From Nostoc sp. FACHB-152 (GTDB taxonomy: Bacteria > Cyanobacteriota > Cyanobacteriia > Cyanobacteriales > Nostocaceae): DNA of 64,000 nt. The notes under the pieces were generated by a model, which was given only the letters and a program-made list of their open reading frames with translations, ran no database searches and was not told where the DNA came from. Positions 56,123-64,000 of this stretch are shown in pieces. Both the position numbers and the translations under genes were made by a program. The stretch is from positions 1 through 64,000 of the forward strand of contig NZ_JACJRV010000034.1 of the NCBI RefSeq assembly GCF_014697475.1. The letters are read 5' to 3'. Position 1 is the first letter of the stretch. Each line of letters opens with the position of its first letter.

Positions 56123-57319
56123 ATGTTAGTAGAAAAAACTCAGCCTATCTACAGTATTCCTTCAATTAGAAATTATCGATGGTCAGTTCATCTAGACTTG
56201 TTAAGAGGATTAGCGGCTATACTAGTTCTCCTTGACCATATGAGATTTTTATTATTTGTAGATTATTCAGAAATTACCAATCCTACTTTTTTCAATAAAA
56301 GGTTCTATTTCTTTACAGGATTAGGACATCAATCTGTGATGATTTTTTTTGTTCTCAGTGGTTTTTTTATCTCTGCTAGCGTCATCAGAACAATTAAGCA
56401 AAAACAATGGTCATGGGTTAACTATTTAATAACTCGCTTAACCCGTTTATATATTGTTTTAATTCCGGCTTTATTTTTAACTGCGTTTTGGGACTTGCTT
56501 GGGATAAAAATTTTTGGTACTGGTCAAGATAGCTTTTATGGAGAAAAGTTCCATAATAATTTTTTAGCAACATATAAAATTTGGGAAAGTTTAACTTGGC
56601 AAAATTTCTTAGGAACCATTGGGTTTGTTCAAAAAATATTTGTAAACGAATTTGGTTCCGATAAAGCAGTTTGGAGTTTAGCTTATGAATTTTGGTACTA
56701 TATACTTTTTCCAGCAATTATTTTATGCGTTTGTGTTAAATCTCTAAAATTACGTGTTTTATATGGTGTTCTAAGTTCAGCCATATTATTAATGGTAGGT
56801 TCAGAGATTAGACTTTACTTTATTGTTTGGTTAATGGGTGCATTAGTTAGTATAGGTTCTACTTCTAGATATATTAGTAGAAAGATAATTTTGAATTTAC
56901 TGATTTTCTTTTCTACCCTTACCCTTGTAATTAGTTTAAAAATTGAGAATTTCGTAGCTAGTGAAAAAGTAGCAGACTTTATCATAGGTATTGCTACTGC
57001 TGTATTGATATATTTTCTAGCTAATGACCGTAGCCAAATCCAAAAAGTAGGATTATACGAAAAATTTGCTCAAGGTTTAGCAGGATGTTCATATACTCTT
57101 TATCTGGTTCATTTGCCTATACTTTGCTTTATTAGAGCCTGTATCATTGGCGATCGCCCTTGGGAACCAGATGTTTTTCACGTACTTTTAGCTCTGGGGA
57201 TAGTTGCATTTGTATTTTTGTATGCGGTTGTAATATATTATTTCACCGAGGCGAAAACAGACAAACTCAGAAAATTGATCATGTCTTGGGTAAAAAGTAG
57301 AAATTTAAATCAAGCCTAG
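56123..57319 (+). CDS. acyltransferase family 3 (OafA/YrhL-type) membrane protein
   Basis: A 398-residue integral membrane acyltransferase with about ten hydrophobic segments. The start HLDLLRGLAAILVLLDHMRF contains the family's conserved RGxA and catalytic-type His. VMIFFVLSGFFISASV and a YTLYLVHLPILCF segment near the end are also characteristic. Family members O-acetylate or acylate cell-surface sugars. No glycan gene cluster is next to it. The low GC content resembles the flanking DNA. Confidence 0.88.
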   Translation: MLVEKTQPIYSIPSIRNYRWSVHLDLLRGLAAILVLLDHMRFLLFVDYSEITNPTFFNKRFYFFTGLGHQSVMIFFVLSGFFISASVIRTIKQKQWSWVNYLITRLTRLYIVLIPALFLTAFWDLLGIKIFGTGQDSFYGEKFHNNFLATYKIWESLTWQNFLGTIGFVQKIFVNEFGSDKAVWSLAYEFWYYILFPAIILCVCVKSLKLRVLYGVLSSAILLMVGSEIRLYFIVWLMGALVSIGSTSRYISRKIILNLLIFFSTLTLVISLKIENFVASEKVADFIIGIATAVLIYFLANDRSQIQKVGLYEKFAQGLAGCSYTLYLVHLPILCFIRACIIGDRPWEPDVFHVLLALGIVAFVFLYAVVIYYFTEAKTDKLRKLIMSWVKSRNLNQA

Positions 57320-57331
57320 ATATTTCTCATG

Positions 57332-57370
57332 AAAAAGTAGAGACGTAGCAATGCTACGTCTCTACTTTTT
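57332..57370. repeat. interspersed palindrome, probable bidirectional terminator
   Basis: AAAAAGTAGAGACGTAGCA and TGCTACGTCTCTACTTTTT form a 19-bp inverted repeat around a single A. It lies between the acyltransferase gene and a convergent small gene and is related to the palindrome at 16320-16344. Confidence 0.65.
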
Positions 57371-57449
57371 TGATCTGATGATCATTATGTTAATATTTAA
57401 CGCCTTTAACTCAAGCTTGTTCTTCACTTCTAAATGAATGGGCTACTAT

Positions 57450-57602
57450 CTACCAATTATCGGCTGTATCTTTGTTATAAGGTTCGCCTGTAAAAGGCTG
57501 TACCCCAGTATTGGGATACTGATCATCAGTAGGGCCAAAAATTCGCATTGCGGCTTCAGAAATGTACTGGGTTACGCTTGCCAGGATTTTGGAAATATCC
57601 AT
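57450..57602 (-). CDS. 50-residue small protein of unknown function
   Basis: An ATG at 57602 opens a 50-codon frame ending TAG at 57450-57452. The product starts MDISKILASVTQYISEAAM, giving one amphipathic helix, and continues RIFGPTDDQYP, then GVQPFTGEPYNKD and ends DNW. AAGGAG lies 9 nt upstream. The site, helix and proline/aspartate-rich tail suggest a real gene. It is too short for ordinary ORF cut-offs. The terminator palindrome at 57332-57370 lies downstream. Function is unknown; the pattern recalls other small cyanobacterial proteins. Confidence 0.65.
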   Translation of the reverse strand: MDISKILASVTQYISEAAMRIFGPTDDQYPNTGVQPFTGEPYNKDTADNW

Positions 57603-57611
57603 AATCTGAGA

Positions 57612-57617
57612 CTCCTT
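57612..57617 (-). promoter_or_regulatory. ribosome binding site of the 50-residue gene
   Basis: AAGGAG on the minus strand, 9 nt before the ATG at 57602. It is the main evidence that this short frame is translated. Confidence 0.65.
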
Positions 57618-57936
57618 ATTTTTGAGTCCGTTTAATTGTTATGTTTCTACTGTAATTCTGATATTCTCACCTTGCTCATATTCTCAATATATTGACAACT
57701 TGTGCAACACTTTTTCAGATAGCTTCGCAATACTTTAGATTGCCAACAATTTGAACTTCTATCTTTAATTCTAATTATATCAAAACTCTTTGCTTTCACT
57801 CATTTATTTCACAAATAAGCCGAAGGATATTACTATAATAAACTATTAAAAAATATTAAATAATAGCATAATATATAATTATTTCCCTGCGTTCATCCCG
57901 ATTTATGGCAGGTTATTACTTAATTTTTTCGACCTA

Positions 57937-57968
57937 TTGACATTATTTATGGTAAAAATTACCATAAT
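57937..57968 (+). promoter_or_regulatory. pncB promoter with candidate NrtR operator
   Basis: TTGACA (57937-57942) is a good -35 box; TACCAT (57960-57965) at 17 bp is a fair -10. Between and over them lies TTATGGTAA-AAA-TTACCATAA (57947-57967), a perfect 9-bp inverted repeat with a 3-bp spacer. The position suits a repressor that blocks RNA polymerase. The NrtR-like gene in the same cluster is the obvious candidate regulator; this is inference. Confidence 0.6.
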
Positions 57969-58001
57969 ATGAAAGTAGCATTCTTGTAAGGACACTCTTA
58001 C

Positions 58002-59399
58002 ATGGCAACTATCCCAGACTTGGAAAGCTACCAGCACCAAGACCTGACACTCTCTGCGGCTGATTACAGCTTGCTTACAGACCTTTACCAGCTGACAATG
58101 ACAGCTTGTTATATCGGTGAAGGATTAGAACAAAAACGGGCTAGTTTTGAGTTATTTGTGAGGCGATCGCCAGAAAATTTTGGCTATCTAATTGCAATGG
58201 GTTTAGAGCAAGCTCTAGCATATTTAGAAAAGTTAAGTTTTAATCATGCTCAAATTGCGGCTTTACAAGCAACCGGAATTTTTGCTAAAGCAAGCGATCG
58301 CTTTTGGTCATTATTAGAGACAGGAAAATTTACAGGCGATGTCTGGGCAGTTCCCGAAGGCACAGCCGTATTTGCTAATGAGCCATTGTTGCGAATTGAA
58401 GCACCATTATGGCAAGCACAACTGGTAGAAACTTATCTATTAAATACCCTCAATTATCAAACTTTGATTGCCACCAGGGCAGCACGGTTACGTGATATTG
58501 CTGGAGAAAAAGCCACACTTTTAGAGTTTGGTACACGACGGGCATTCAGCCCCCAAGGTGCTTTGTGGGCAGCAAGGGCAGCCTTAGCCGGCGGATTAGA
58601 TGCCACCTCCAATGTGTTAGCAGCCCTACAGTTAGGGCAACAACCAAGTGGTACTATGGCTCACGCCTTAGTTATGGCGTTATCAGCAATGGAAGGCAGT
58701 GAAGCAGAAGCTTTTACGGCGTTTCATCGGTATTTTCCGGGTGCGCCATTATTAATTGACACATACGATACCATCGCGGCTGCTGAAAGGTTAGCGGCAA
58801 AAATCAATGCTGGAGAATTGGAATTATCGGGAGTCAGACTAGACTCTGGTGATTTGGTGAGTTTGTCAAAACAAGTGCGATCGCTTTTACCAAATGTGCC
58901 GATTTTAGCTAGTGGCGACTTAGATGAATGGGAAATTGCCAGACTCAAGGCGGCTGGGGCTGTAATTGATGGCTATGGTTTGGGGACACGACTGGTTACA
59001 GGTACGCCTGTTAACGGAGTTTACAAGCTTGTCGAAATGGATGGCATTCCAGTGATGAAGCAGTCTAGTGGTAAGGGGACTTACCCAGGACGCAAGCAGA
59101 TTTTTCGGTCGTTTGTCGGGGGTAAAGTACAAGCTGACAGGTTGGGGTTAGTTACAGAAACACCGCAATCAGAAACGCCTTTACTGCAATTGGTAATGAA
59201 AGAAGGTGAACGGGTGCAATTGCCAGAAACTTTGGCAGAAATTCGCCAACGAACTGCGATTTCGGTGGCGAGTTTACCAGAGGAGACACGGCGGTTGTCG
59301 AATCCTGTTGGTTTACAGGTGGAGATTTCTGCACAGTTGCAGGAGTTGACGGAGAAGACGAAGAGACTAACCGCAAAGGACACAAAGAGTGCGAAGTAA
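58002..59399 (+). CDS. pncB: nicotinate phosphoribosyltransferase
   Basis: Salvage step: nicotinate plus PRPP gives nicotinate mononucleotide. The 465-residue protein has LLTDLYQLTMTACYIGEG, LEFGTRRAFSPQGALWAARAA, the His region GTMAHALVMALSAMEGSEAEAF, and the PRPP-site RLDSGDLVSLSKQVR. It is the first gene of a cluster with nadD, an NrtR-like regulator and nadE. nadD starts 2 bp after its stop. The last 25 residues are a Lys/Thr-rich tail. Confidence 0.95.
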   Translation: MATIPDLESYQHQDLTLSAADYSLLTDLYQLTMTACYIGEGLEQKRASFELFVRRSPENFGYLIAMGLEQALAYLEKLSFNHAQIAALQATGIFAKASDRFWSLLETGKFTGDVWAVPEGTAVFANEPLLRIEAPLWQAQLVETYLLNTLNYQTLIATRAARLRDIAGEKATLLEFGTRRAFSPQGALWAARAALAGGLDATSNVLAALQLGQQPSGTMAHALVMALSAMEGSEAEAFTAFHRYFPGAPLLIDTYDTIAAAERLAAKINAGELELSGVRLDSGDLVSLSKQVRSLLPNVPILASGDLDEWEIARLKAAGAVIDGYGLGTRLVTGTPVNGVYKLVEMDGIPVMKQSSGKGTYPGRKQIFRSFVGGKVQADRLGLVTETPQSETPLLQLVMKEGERVQLPETLAEIRQRTAISVASLPEETRRLSNPVGLQVEISAQLQELTEKTKRLTAKDTKSAK

Positions 59400-59400
59400 G

Positions 59401-60003
59401 ATGATGAGAATTGCTTTATTTGGTACAAGTGCCGATCCGCCAACGGCTGGGCATCAAGAGATTTTAAGGTGGTTGTCGGAACGTTATGATTGGGTAGCGG
59501 TTTGGGCGGCGGATAATCCGTTTAAATCTCATCAAACGCCTTTAGAACATCGGGCGGCGATGCTGCGACTGTTAATTGCCGATATGGAAGCACCACGGCA
59601 CAATGTTGCAGTAGCACAAGATTTGAGTAGCTGGCGGACACTGGAAACAGTAGAAAAGGCGAAACAGCATTGGGGCGAAGAAGCTGAATACACCTTAGTA
59701 ATTGGTTCAGATTTAATCAATCAACTACCACGCTGGTATAAAATTGAAGATTTATTACAGCAAGTGCAACTTTTGATTGTGCCACGACCAGGATATGCGC
59801 TAGAAGAATCTACCTTAGAGGCAGTGCAGAAACTCGGAGGAAAAATTGCGATCGCCAGCCTTATGGGTCTAAATGTCTCCTCGACAGCCTATCGTGAACA
59901 TGGAGATACTGAAGCTCTCATAGCTCCCATTGTTGCCTATATTCATCAACAGCATTTGTACAAATGCCAGGACGCAACCACAAAAAGATTTCAACTCCGC
60001 TAG
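59401..60003 (+). CDS. nadD: nicotinate-nucleotide adenylyltransferase
   Basis: Converts nicotinate mononucleotide and ATP to deamido-NAD. A 200-residue nucleotidyltransferase with [17 protein letters not shown], in which the expected HxGH first His is Thr-Ala-Gly-His (TAGH), and the late ISSTxxR-type motif as [14 protein letters not shown]. Two adjacent ATGs (59401, 59404) are possible starts; an in-frame GTG at 59389 lies inside pncB. The next gene begins inside its 3' end (40-bp overlap). Confidence 0.88.
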   Translation: MMRIALFGTSADPPTAGHQEILRWLSERYDWVAVWAADNPFKSHQTPLEHRAAMLRLLIADMEAPRHNVAVAQDLSSWRTLETVEKAKQHWGEEAEYTLVIGSDLINQLPRWYKIEDLLQQVQLLIVPRPGYALEESTLEAVQKLGGKIAIASLMGLNVSSTAYREHGDTEALIAPIVAYIHQQHLYKCQDATTKRFQLR

Positions 60004-60710
60004 ATCAACAACCTTTGGCTGATTTTAAAGTAGGTGTTGATAATGTAATTTTTTCTGTAGATACTACTCAAAATCGACTTTTGGTTCTCTTAGTCATGCG
60101 ACAGCAAGAACCATTTTTAAATCAGTGGAGTCTTCCTGGTACGTTAGTGCGTCAAGGCGAATCTTTAGAAGATGCTGCCTATCGCATCATGGCCGAGAAA
60201 ATCAGAGTCAACAATCTCTATTTAGAACAGTTGTATACCTTTGGCGGGCCAAATCGCGATCCGCGGGAAGCAACTGATAGTTATGGCGTGCGTTATTTAT
60301 CAGTTAGTTATTTTGCCCTCGTCAGATTTGAAGAAGCAGAATTAATTGCCGATAAAGTCTCTGGAATTGCTTGGTATCCAATTAAACAAGTGCCACAATT
60401 AGCCTTCGACCATAATGAAGTTTTAGCTTATGGTCACAGACGACTGCGAAATAAATTAGAGTACAGTCCGGTTGCATTTGAAGTTTTACCAGAAATGTTT
60501 ACCTTAAACGATTTGTATCAGTTGTACACCACAGTTTTAAGCGACAACTTTTCTGATTACTCTAATTTTCGGGCGCGTCTACTCAAATTAGGTTTTTTGT
60601 GCGATACCGGAGTAAAGGTATCACGGGGTGCTGGTCGCCCAGCTAGTTTATATAAATTCGATGCTGAAGCTTTTGCACCATTTAAAGATAAACCTTTGGT
60701 GTTTATTTAA
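59964..60710 (+). CDS. nrtR: NrtR-like Nudix-related transcriptional regulator
   Basis: A 248-residue protein with an N-terminal Nudix-fold domain (about 20-165) and a C-terminal winged helix (about 175-245, with [13 protein letters not shown] and GRPASLYKF). The Nudix box is degenerate: GTLVRQGES, then RIMAEKIRV in place of the REXXEEXG core, so hydrolase activity is unlikely. NrtR proteins repress NAD-synthesis genes and release DNA on binding ADP-ribose or similar ligands. Its place between nadD and nadE and the palindrome before pncB support this role. It overlaps nadD by 40 bp. Confidence 0.85.
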   Translation: MPGRNHKKISTPLDQQPLADFKVGVDNVIFSVDTTQNRLLVLLVMRQQEPFLNQWSLPGTLVRQGESLEDAAYRIMAEKIRVNNLYLEQLYTFGGPNRDPREATDSYGVRYLSVSYFALVRFEEAELIADKVSGIAWYPIKQVPQLAFDHNEVLAYGHRRLRNKLEYSPVAFEVLPEMFTLNDLYQLYTTVLSDNFSDYSNFRARLLKLGFLCDTGVKVSRGAGRPASLYKFDAEAFAPFKDKPLVFI

Positions 60711-60713
60711 ACA

Positions 60714-60734
60714 GGCAATAGGCAATAGGCAATA
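60714..60734 (+). repeat. heptamer tandem repeat GGCAATA x3
   Basis: Three perfect units just after the nrtR stop. They are followed by TATTGACCAATGACAAATGAC-type short repeats up to the nadE start. Confidence 0.8.
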
Positions 60735-60786
60735 GTAATTTATTTTTGGCTATTGACCAATGACAAATGACTAATGACAAATAACT

Positions 60787-62508
60787 ATGAAAATTGCGAT
60801 CGCTCAACTTAATCCTACAATTGGTGACTTACCTGGCAACTCCCAAAAAATTCTCCAAGCAGCACAACAGGCGGTAAAGACAGGCGCACGTTTATTGTTA
60901 ACCCCAGAACTTTCTTTGTGTGGTTATCCACCAAGGGATTTATTACTCAATCCCAGTTTTGTGTCTTCTATGGAGATGACATTACAACAATTAGCCAGAG
61001 ACTTGCCACCCAAGTTAGCTGTTTTAGTAGGAACTGTTGACCACAATACTAAATCGCAGATCACTGGCGGTAAAAGTTTATTTAATAGTATGGCTTTGTT
61101 AGAAGAAGGCAAAGTCAAGCAAATGTTTCACAAGCGGCTTTTGCCTACTTATGATGTATTTGACGAACACCGCTATTTTGAACCTGGTTTACAAGCTAAT
61201 TATTTCACCTTAGATGGTGTCGATATCGGCGTAACCATTTGCGAAGATTTATGGAATGACGAAGAATTTTGGGGCAAACGTAGTTACGCAGCTAACCCGA
61301 TTGCAGACTTAGCAATTTTGGGTGTAGATTTAATTATCAATTTATCAGCTTCGCCTTATAGCGTCGGCAAACCGCAGTTTCGAGAAACTATGCTCAAGCA
61401 TAGCGCAGTGCGTTTTCAACAACCGATGATCTATGTTAATCAAGTAGGAAGTAATGATGATTTAATATTTGATGGTCATAGTTTCGCCTTGAATGACCAA
61501 GGTGAAATTATGTGTCGCGTTCGTGGTTTTGAGACTGACTTAGTAAATGTTGAATTTAACGAGACACAACGAGATTTACAGTTAAGTTCTTTAAACCCTG
61601 TATGCGAATCAGAAGAAGAGGAAGTTTGGCAAGCCTTAATCTTAGGTGTAAAAGACTATGCAAAGAAATGCTGCTTTTCTAAAGTCGTATTAGGATTAAG
61701 TGGCGGTGTAGATTCGGCATTAGTAGCAGCGATCGCAACTGCTGCACTCGGTAAAGAGAATGTCCTTGGTGTCCTCATGCCTTCTCCTTACAGTTCCGAA
61801 CACTCTGTAAATGATGCCTTAGCATTAGGAAAAAATCTCGGAATTGAAACTACTATCTTACCCATAGGCGAGTTAATGCAAGGCTTTGATCAAAGTCTCG
61901 CTGATTTGTTTGCTGGCACAGAATTTGGCATCGCCGAAGAGAATATTCAATCCCGGATTCGCGGTAACTTATTAATGGCGATCGCCAACAAATTTGGCTA
62001 TCTTTTATTATCCACAGGTAACAAGTCAGAAATGGCTGTTGGTTACTGTACCCTCTACGGCGACATGAACGGCGGGTTAGCTGTCATTGCTGATGTTCCG
62101 AAAACTCGCGTTTATAAAATTTGCCATTGGTTAAATCGTCATGGCGAAGTTATTCCCCAGAATGTCCTAACCAAAGCCCCCAGTGCGGAACTCAAACCTG
62201 GCCAAGTTGACCAAGACTCCTTACCCCCCTACGAAGTTTTAGACGATATCTTGCAACGTCTAATTCATGACCATCAATCAGCAGCCCAAATAGTTGCAGC
62301 TGGTCACGACTCAATCATTGTAGACCGAGTAATTCATATGGTTGCCCGTGCTGAATTTAAGCGGCGACAAGCACCCCCCGGATTGAAAATTACCGACCGC
62401 GCCTTTGGGACTGGCTGGCGAATGCCAATTGCTAGTAGCTGGGTAGCAATCAAAAATGCTTATCAAGCAAGATCTATGCCTACCTCTACCTTGGCATCTA
62501 AGGAATAA
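60787..62508 (+). CDS. nadE: glutamine-hydrolysing NAD+ synthase
   Basis: Last step of NAD synthesis: deamido-NAD plus ATP and glutamine-derived ammonia. The 573-residue protein has an N-terminal nitrilase-type glutaminase with a Glu-Lys-Cys triad (TPELSLCGYPP, HKRLLPTY, VTICEDLW). The C-terminal synthetase has the pyrophosphatase loop LGLSGGVDSALVAAI, and STGNKSEMAVGYCTLYGD. It follows nrtR by 76 bp and ends at the hairpin at 62529-62563. Confidence 0.96.
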   Translation: MKIAIAQLNPTIGDLPGNSQKILQAAQQAVKTGARLLLTPELSLCGYPPRDLLLNPSFVSSMEMTLQQLARDLPPKLAVLVGTVDHNTKSQITGGKSLFNSMALLEEGKVKQMFHKRLLPTYDVFDEHRYFEPGLQANYFTLDGVDIGVTICEDLWNDEEFWGKRSYAANPIADLAILGVDLIINLSASPYSVGKPQFRETMLKHSAVRFQQPMIYVNQVGSNDDLIFDGHSFALNDQGEIMCRVRGFETDLVNVEFNETQRDLQLSSLNPVCESEEEEVWQALILGVKDYAKKCCFSKVVLGLSGGVDSALVAAIATAALGKENVLGVLMPSPYSSEHSVNDALALGKNLGIETTILPIGELMQGFDQSLADLFAGTEFGIAEENIQSRIRGNLLMAIANKFGYLLLSTGNKSEMAVGYCTLYGDMNGGLAVIADVPKTRVYKICHWLNRHGEVIPQNVLTKAPSAELKPGQVDQDSLPPYEVLDDILQRLIHDHQSAAQIVAAGHDSIIVDRVIHMVARAEFKRRQAPPGLKITDRAFGTGWRMPIASSWVAIKNAYQARSMPTSTLASKE

Positions 62509-62528
62509 ACTTGATAAATCTGGACAAA

Positions 62529-62563
62529 GTGGGCATTGCTTTAATTTTTTAAAATATGCCCAC
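62529..62563 (+). terminator. terminator of nadE
   Basis: GTGGGCAT (62529-62536) pairs with ATGCCCAC (62556-62563) around a T/A-rich loop, 20 bp after the stop. Confidence 0.55.
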
Positions 62564-62676
62564 CCTACAAAGTCTATTAGAAATGTGTATTTTGTAACTG
62601 AGTGCGGTAGACATTGCCTTAATTTTTTAAAACATATTTCCAGACTTTGCCAAAGCAATGCATACCTAACTAATAC

Positions 62677-62704
62677 CAATTCGCAATTCGCAATTCGCAA
62701 TTCG
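62677..62704 (+). repeat. heptamer tandem repeat CAATTCG x4
   Basis: Four perfect 7-bp units followed by CAATTA, typical short tandem repeat (STRR) DNA of heterocystous cyanobacteria. Confidence 0.85.
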
Positions 62705-62933
62705 CAATTAAGAAAATCAGATATGGTATGGCTTTTGAGGTTTGAATGTGTTGCCTCATTTTTTTAGAGAATTGGGATAACTACTTTTACGGAATTCAAT
62801 TACCTAGAATTGGATCGTAAAGTAATACTAAAAATCTTGGCTGAAATTTGAAGCCGCGAGTATAGTTTCAGACAACATCTCTCAGAGAAATGATGTTTAT
62901 ATTTAATTTTGGGTAAGGGAATCAAGGTGCAAT

Positions 62934-63839
62934 ATGAAATTACAAGATTTTTTGGGTAAAGAAGAAAAATGGGGATTTGAAGCGATCGCCAAAGATGAAG
63001 ATTTAACTCGCCAGATTCAAATATTATTAATAGGCTTAGGTTTATTAGAACCCCCCGCAGATGGCAAATTTGGGCCAGTAACTGCTGCGGCTATCAAAAA
63101 ATTTCAAGAATTAAAAAAAATAAACGAACCAGACTATATCGGAGTAACTACTGCTAAAGAATTAATTGAAACCAAACCGGATGATTTACCTAAACCTCCA
63201 TTAAAACTTGGTAATGACATTGCCAGCAAAATCGTGAAGTATATGCTGGCACAAAATTATCAAGTATTCACTGGGTCTAAAGAATACAACATTGTTTATG
63301 TTGAGGGCATGGATGGAAACTGGAGCCTTAACAGTGATAGACCCAATGAATTTAACGATCGCCGGATTGTTATTGAGGTAGTAAATGGTGTTCCTAAAAT
63401 TGTAGATCACTGGCAAGCGACCACAGAACCAGGCCGGTATTACACTTTAAGCCCGATGAATCCTGAAGGCGCGGCCAGAATCAAGTTTGGCCAATACAAA
63501 GCTTGGGCTGTCGGTATGCATGGCAATGCAGAACGCCACGAAGCATTAGTACAAGTTGCACCAATTACAGTTCACCGCGACTTTAACAAAGACTTTATGC
63601 GGACTGGCGACAAACTAGATACAGGTCTTTTCTTTGTGAATCAACATTGGGGTTATGATGCACCCAGTAATGATATTAAAAATGCTAGTGCTGGCTGTCT
63701 GGTAGGACGGATGCGACAAGGCCATCGGGAATTTATGTCCATCATCAAACAAGACCGACGCTATGTAGCTAATAATGACTATATCTTTTATACAACCGTA
63801 ATTCCTGGCGATGATTTATTGAAGAAGTTTCCCGGATAA
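62934..63839 (+). CDS. peptidoglycan-binding protein with L,D-transpeptidase-like C-terminal domain
   Basis: A 301-residue protein. Residues about 20-85 form a peptidoglycan-binding type 1 repeat (QIQILLIGLGLLEPPADGKFGPVTAAAIKKFQ split over that region). The C-terminal domain ends with H238 in VNQHWGYD and C255 in ASAGCLVGR. The His, spacing and Gly-Cys resemble the YkuD active site, but the usual His of the SHGC motif is Ala253. No signal peptide is seen. Possible roles are cell-wall cross-linking or an inactive relative; the call rests on a short motif. Confidence 0.7.
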   Translation: MKLQDFLGKEEKWGFEAIAKDEDLTRQIQILLIGLGLLEPPADGKFGPVTAAAIKKFQELKKINEPDYIGVTTAKELIETKPDDLPKPPLKLGNDIASKIVKYMLAQNYQVFTGSKEYNIVYVEGMDGNWSLNSDRPNEFNDRRIVIEVVNGVPKIVDHWQATTEPGRYYTLSPMNPEGAARIKFGQYKAWAVGMHGNAERHEALVQVAPITVHRDFNKDFMRTGDKLDTGLFFVNQHWGYDAPSNDIKNASAGCLVGRMRQGHREFMSIIKQDRRYVANNDYIFYTTVIPGDDLLKKFPG

Positions 63840-63862
63840 AATTTAGCTCTTTAAACTTGCTC

Positions 63863-63894
63863 AGACCCTTGGCTTCTTAAAAAGTCAGGGGTCT
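63863..63894 (+). terminator. hairpin after the peptidoglycan-binding gene
   Basis: AGACCC (63863-63868) pairs with GGGTCT (63889-63894), and an inner TGGCTT/AAGTCA pairing has one mismatch. It lacks a clear T run, so termination is only probable. Confidence 0.4.
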
Positions 63895-64000
63895 TGTGGT
63901 TCAAGAAGCATTTAAGCCTTATAGATCAATACTGTTCGGTTAAAGGGGAAAGGGGAAGAAAAAACCTTCAATTAACTAAATTAAGCTTTAATTTAAATGG

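Larger units (their letters stand above)
57603..58001. other. gene-free stretch upstream of pncB
   Basis: 399 bp. The right end holds the small gene's ribosome site (57612-57617, minus strand) and, near pncB, a TTGACA box at 57937-57942 and the palindrome at 57947-57967. The middle is very AT-rich with no other feature. Confidence 0.5.
62509..62933. other. gene-free stretch after nadE
   Basis: 425 bp with the nadE terminator (62529-62563), a degenerate second copy of its loop region (62533-62557 repeated at 62611-62635 with three mismatches), and a heptamer array at 62677-62704. The two short open frames across it are not credible genes. Confidence 0.55.

Noticed and set aside
57438-57635. 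65-residue plus-strand frame
   Set aside because: Antisense to the better supported 50-residue minus-strand gene, which has a good ribosome site.
62311-62767. two opposing frames after nadE
   Set aside because: They run through the nadE 3' end, its terminator and heptamer repeats, without motifs.

Overview
The window looks like chromosomal DNA from a filamentous, probably heterocyst-forming cyanobacterium (Nostocales; Nostoc, Anabaena or Calothrix type). Evidence: an allophycocyanin-B alpha subunit (ApcD), a Cph1/CphA-type phytochrome with its response regulator, a KaiC paralogue, a CAAD/CURT1-type thylakoid protein, a Mo-nitrogenase C-terminal-domain protein, an XisH/XisI pair, DUF29, many copies of the octamer GCGATCGC (HIP1; e.g. 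1821-1828, 3753-3760), heptameric tandem repeats (STRR) and interspersed palindromes. No rRNA, tRNA, CRISPR array, transposase or phage module was recognised.

Layout. 0-2.6 kb: an antitoxin/MazF pair, asnS and a small coiled-coil gene (minus strand). 2.6-6.4 kb: signalling genes (receiver-histidine kinase, KaiC-like ATPase, anti-sigma-type ATPase). 6.8-13.4 kb: rlmD, apcD, purL, purF. 13.7-17.8 kb: another receiver-kinase, an aldehyde dehydrogenase, a molybdopterin enzyme and rpmF. 18-24.7 kb is accessory in character: an RTX-type protein, a STAND NTPase without sensor repeats, a caspase-fold protein with a replaced catalytic dyad, and a nitrogenase-associated small protein, separated by long gene-free stretches. 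25-30.5 kb: a permease, then rnj, dapA and asd on the minus strand. 31.3-36.2 kb: tig, clpP, clpX and a hydrolase on the plus strand. 36.3-40.3 kb: cphA, an overlapping rcp gene, and a further receiver-kinase.

40.7-44.5 kb holds a PMT-family glycosyltransferase, xisH/xisI and a TIR-FGE protein. The last 42 codons of the TIR-FGE gene have the codon pattern of a diversity-generating-retroelement (DGR) variable region, although no reverse transcriptase or template repeat is in the window. This is the strongest candidate here for something unusual. 44.7-54.2 kb: ppsA, a methyltransferase, DUF29, CAAD, BON and stress-protein genes, and a WD40 protein with an unfamiliar N-terminal half. 54.7-57.6 kb: an alcohol dehydrogenase, an acyltransferase and an unlisted 50-residue gene on the minus strand.

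58-62.5 kb is a compact NAD-biosynthesis cluster: pncB, nadD, an NrtR-like Nudix regulator and nadE. A perfect 9-3-9 palindrome sits in the pncB promoter and is a plausible NrtR operator. The window ends with a peptidoglycan-binding, L,D-transpeptidase-like protein. All functional calls come from reading motifs by eye; no database search was run.
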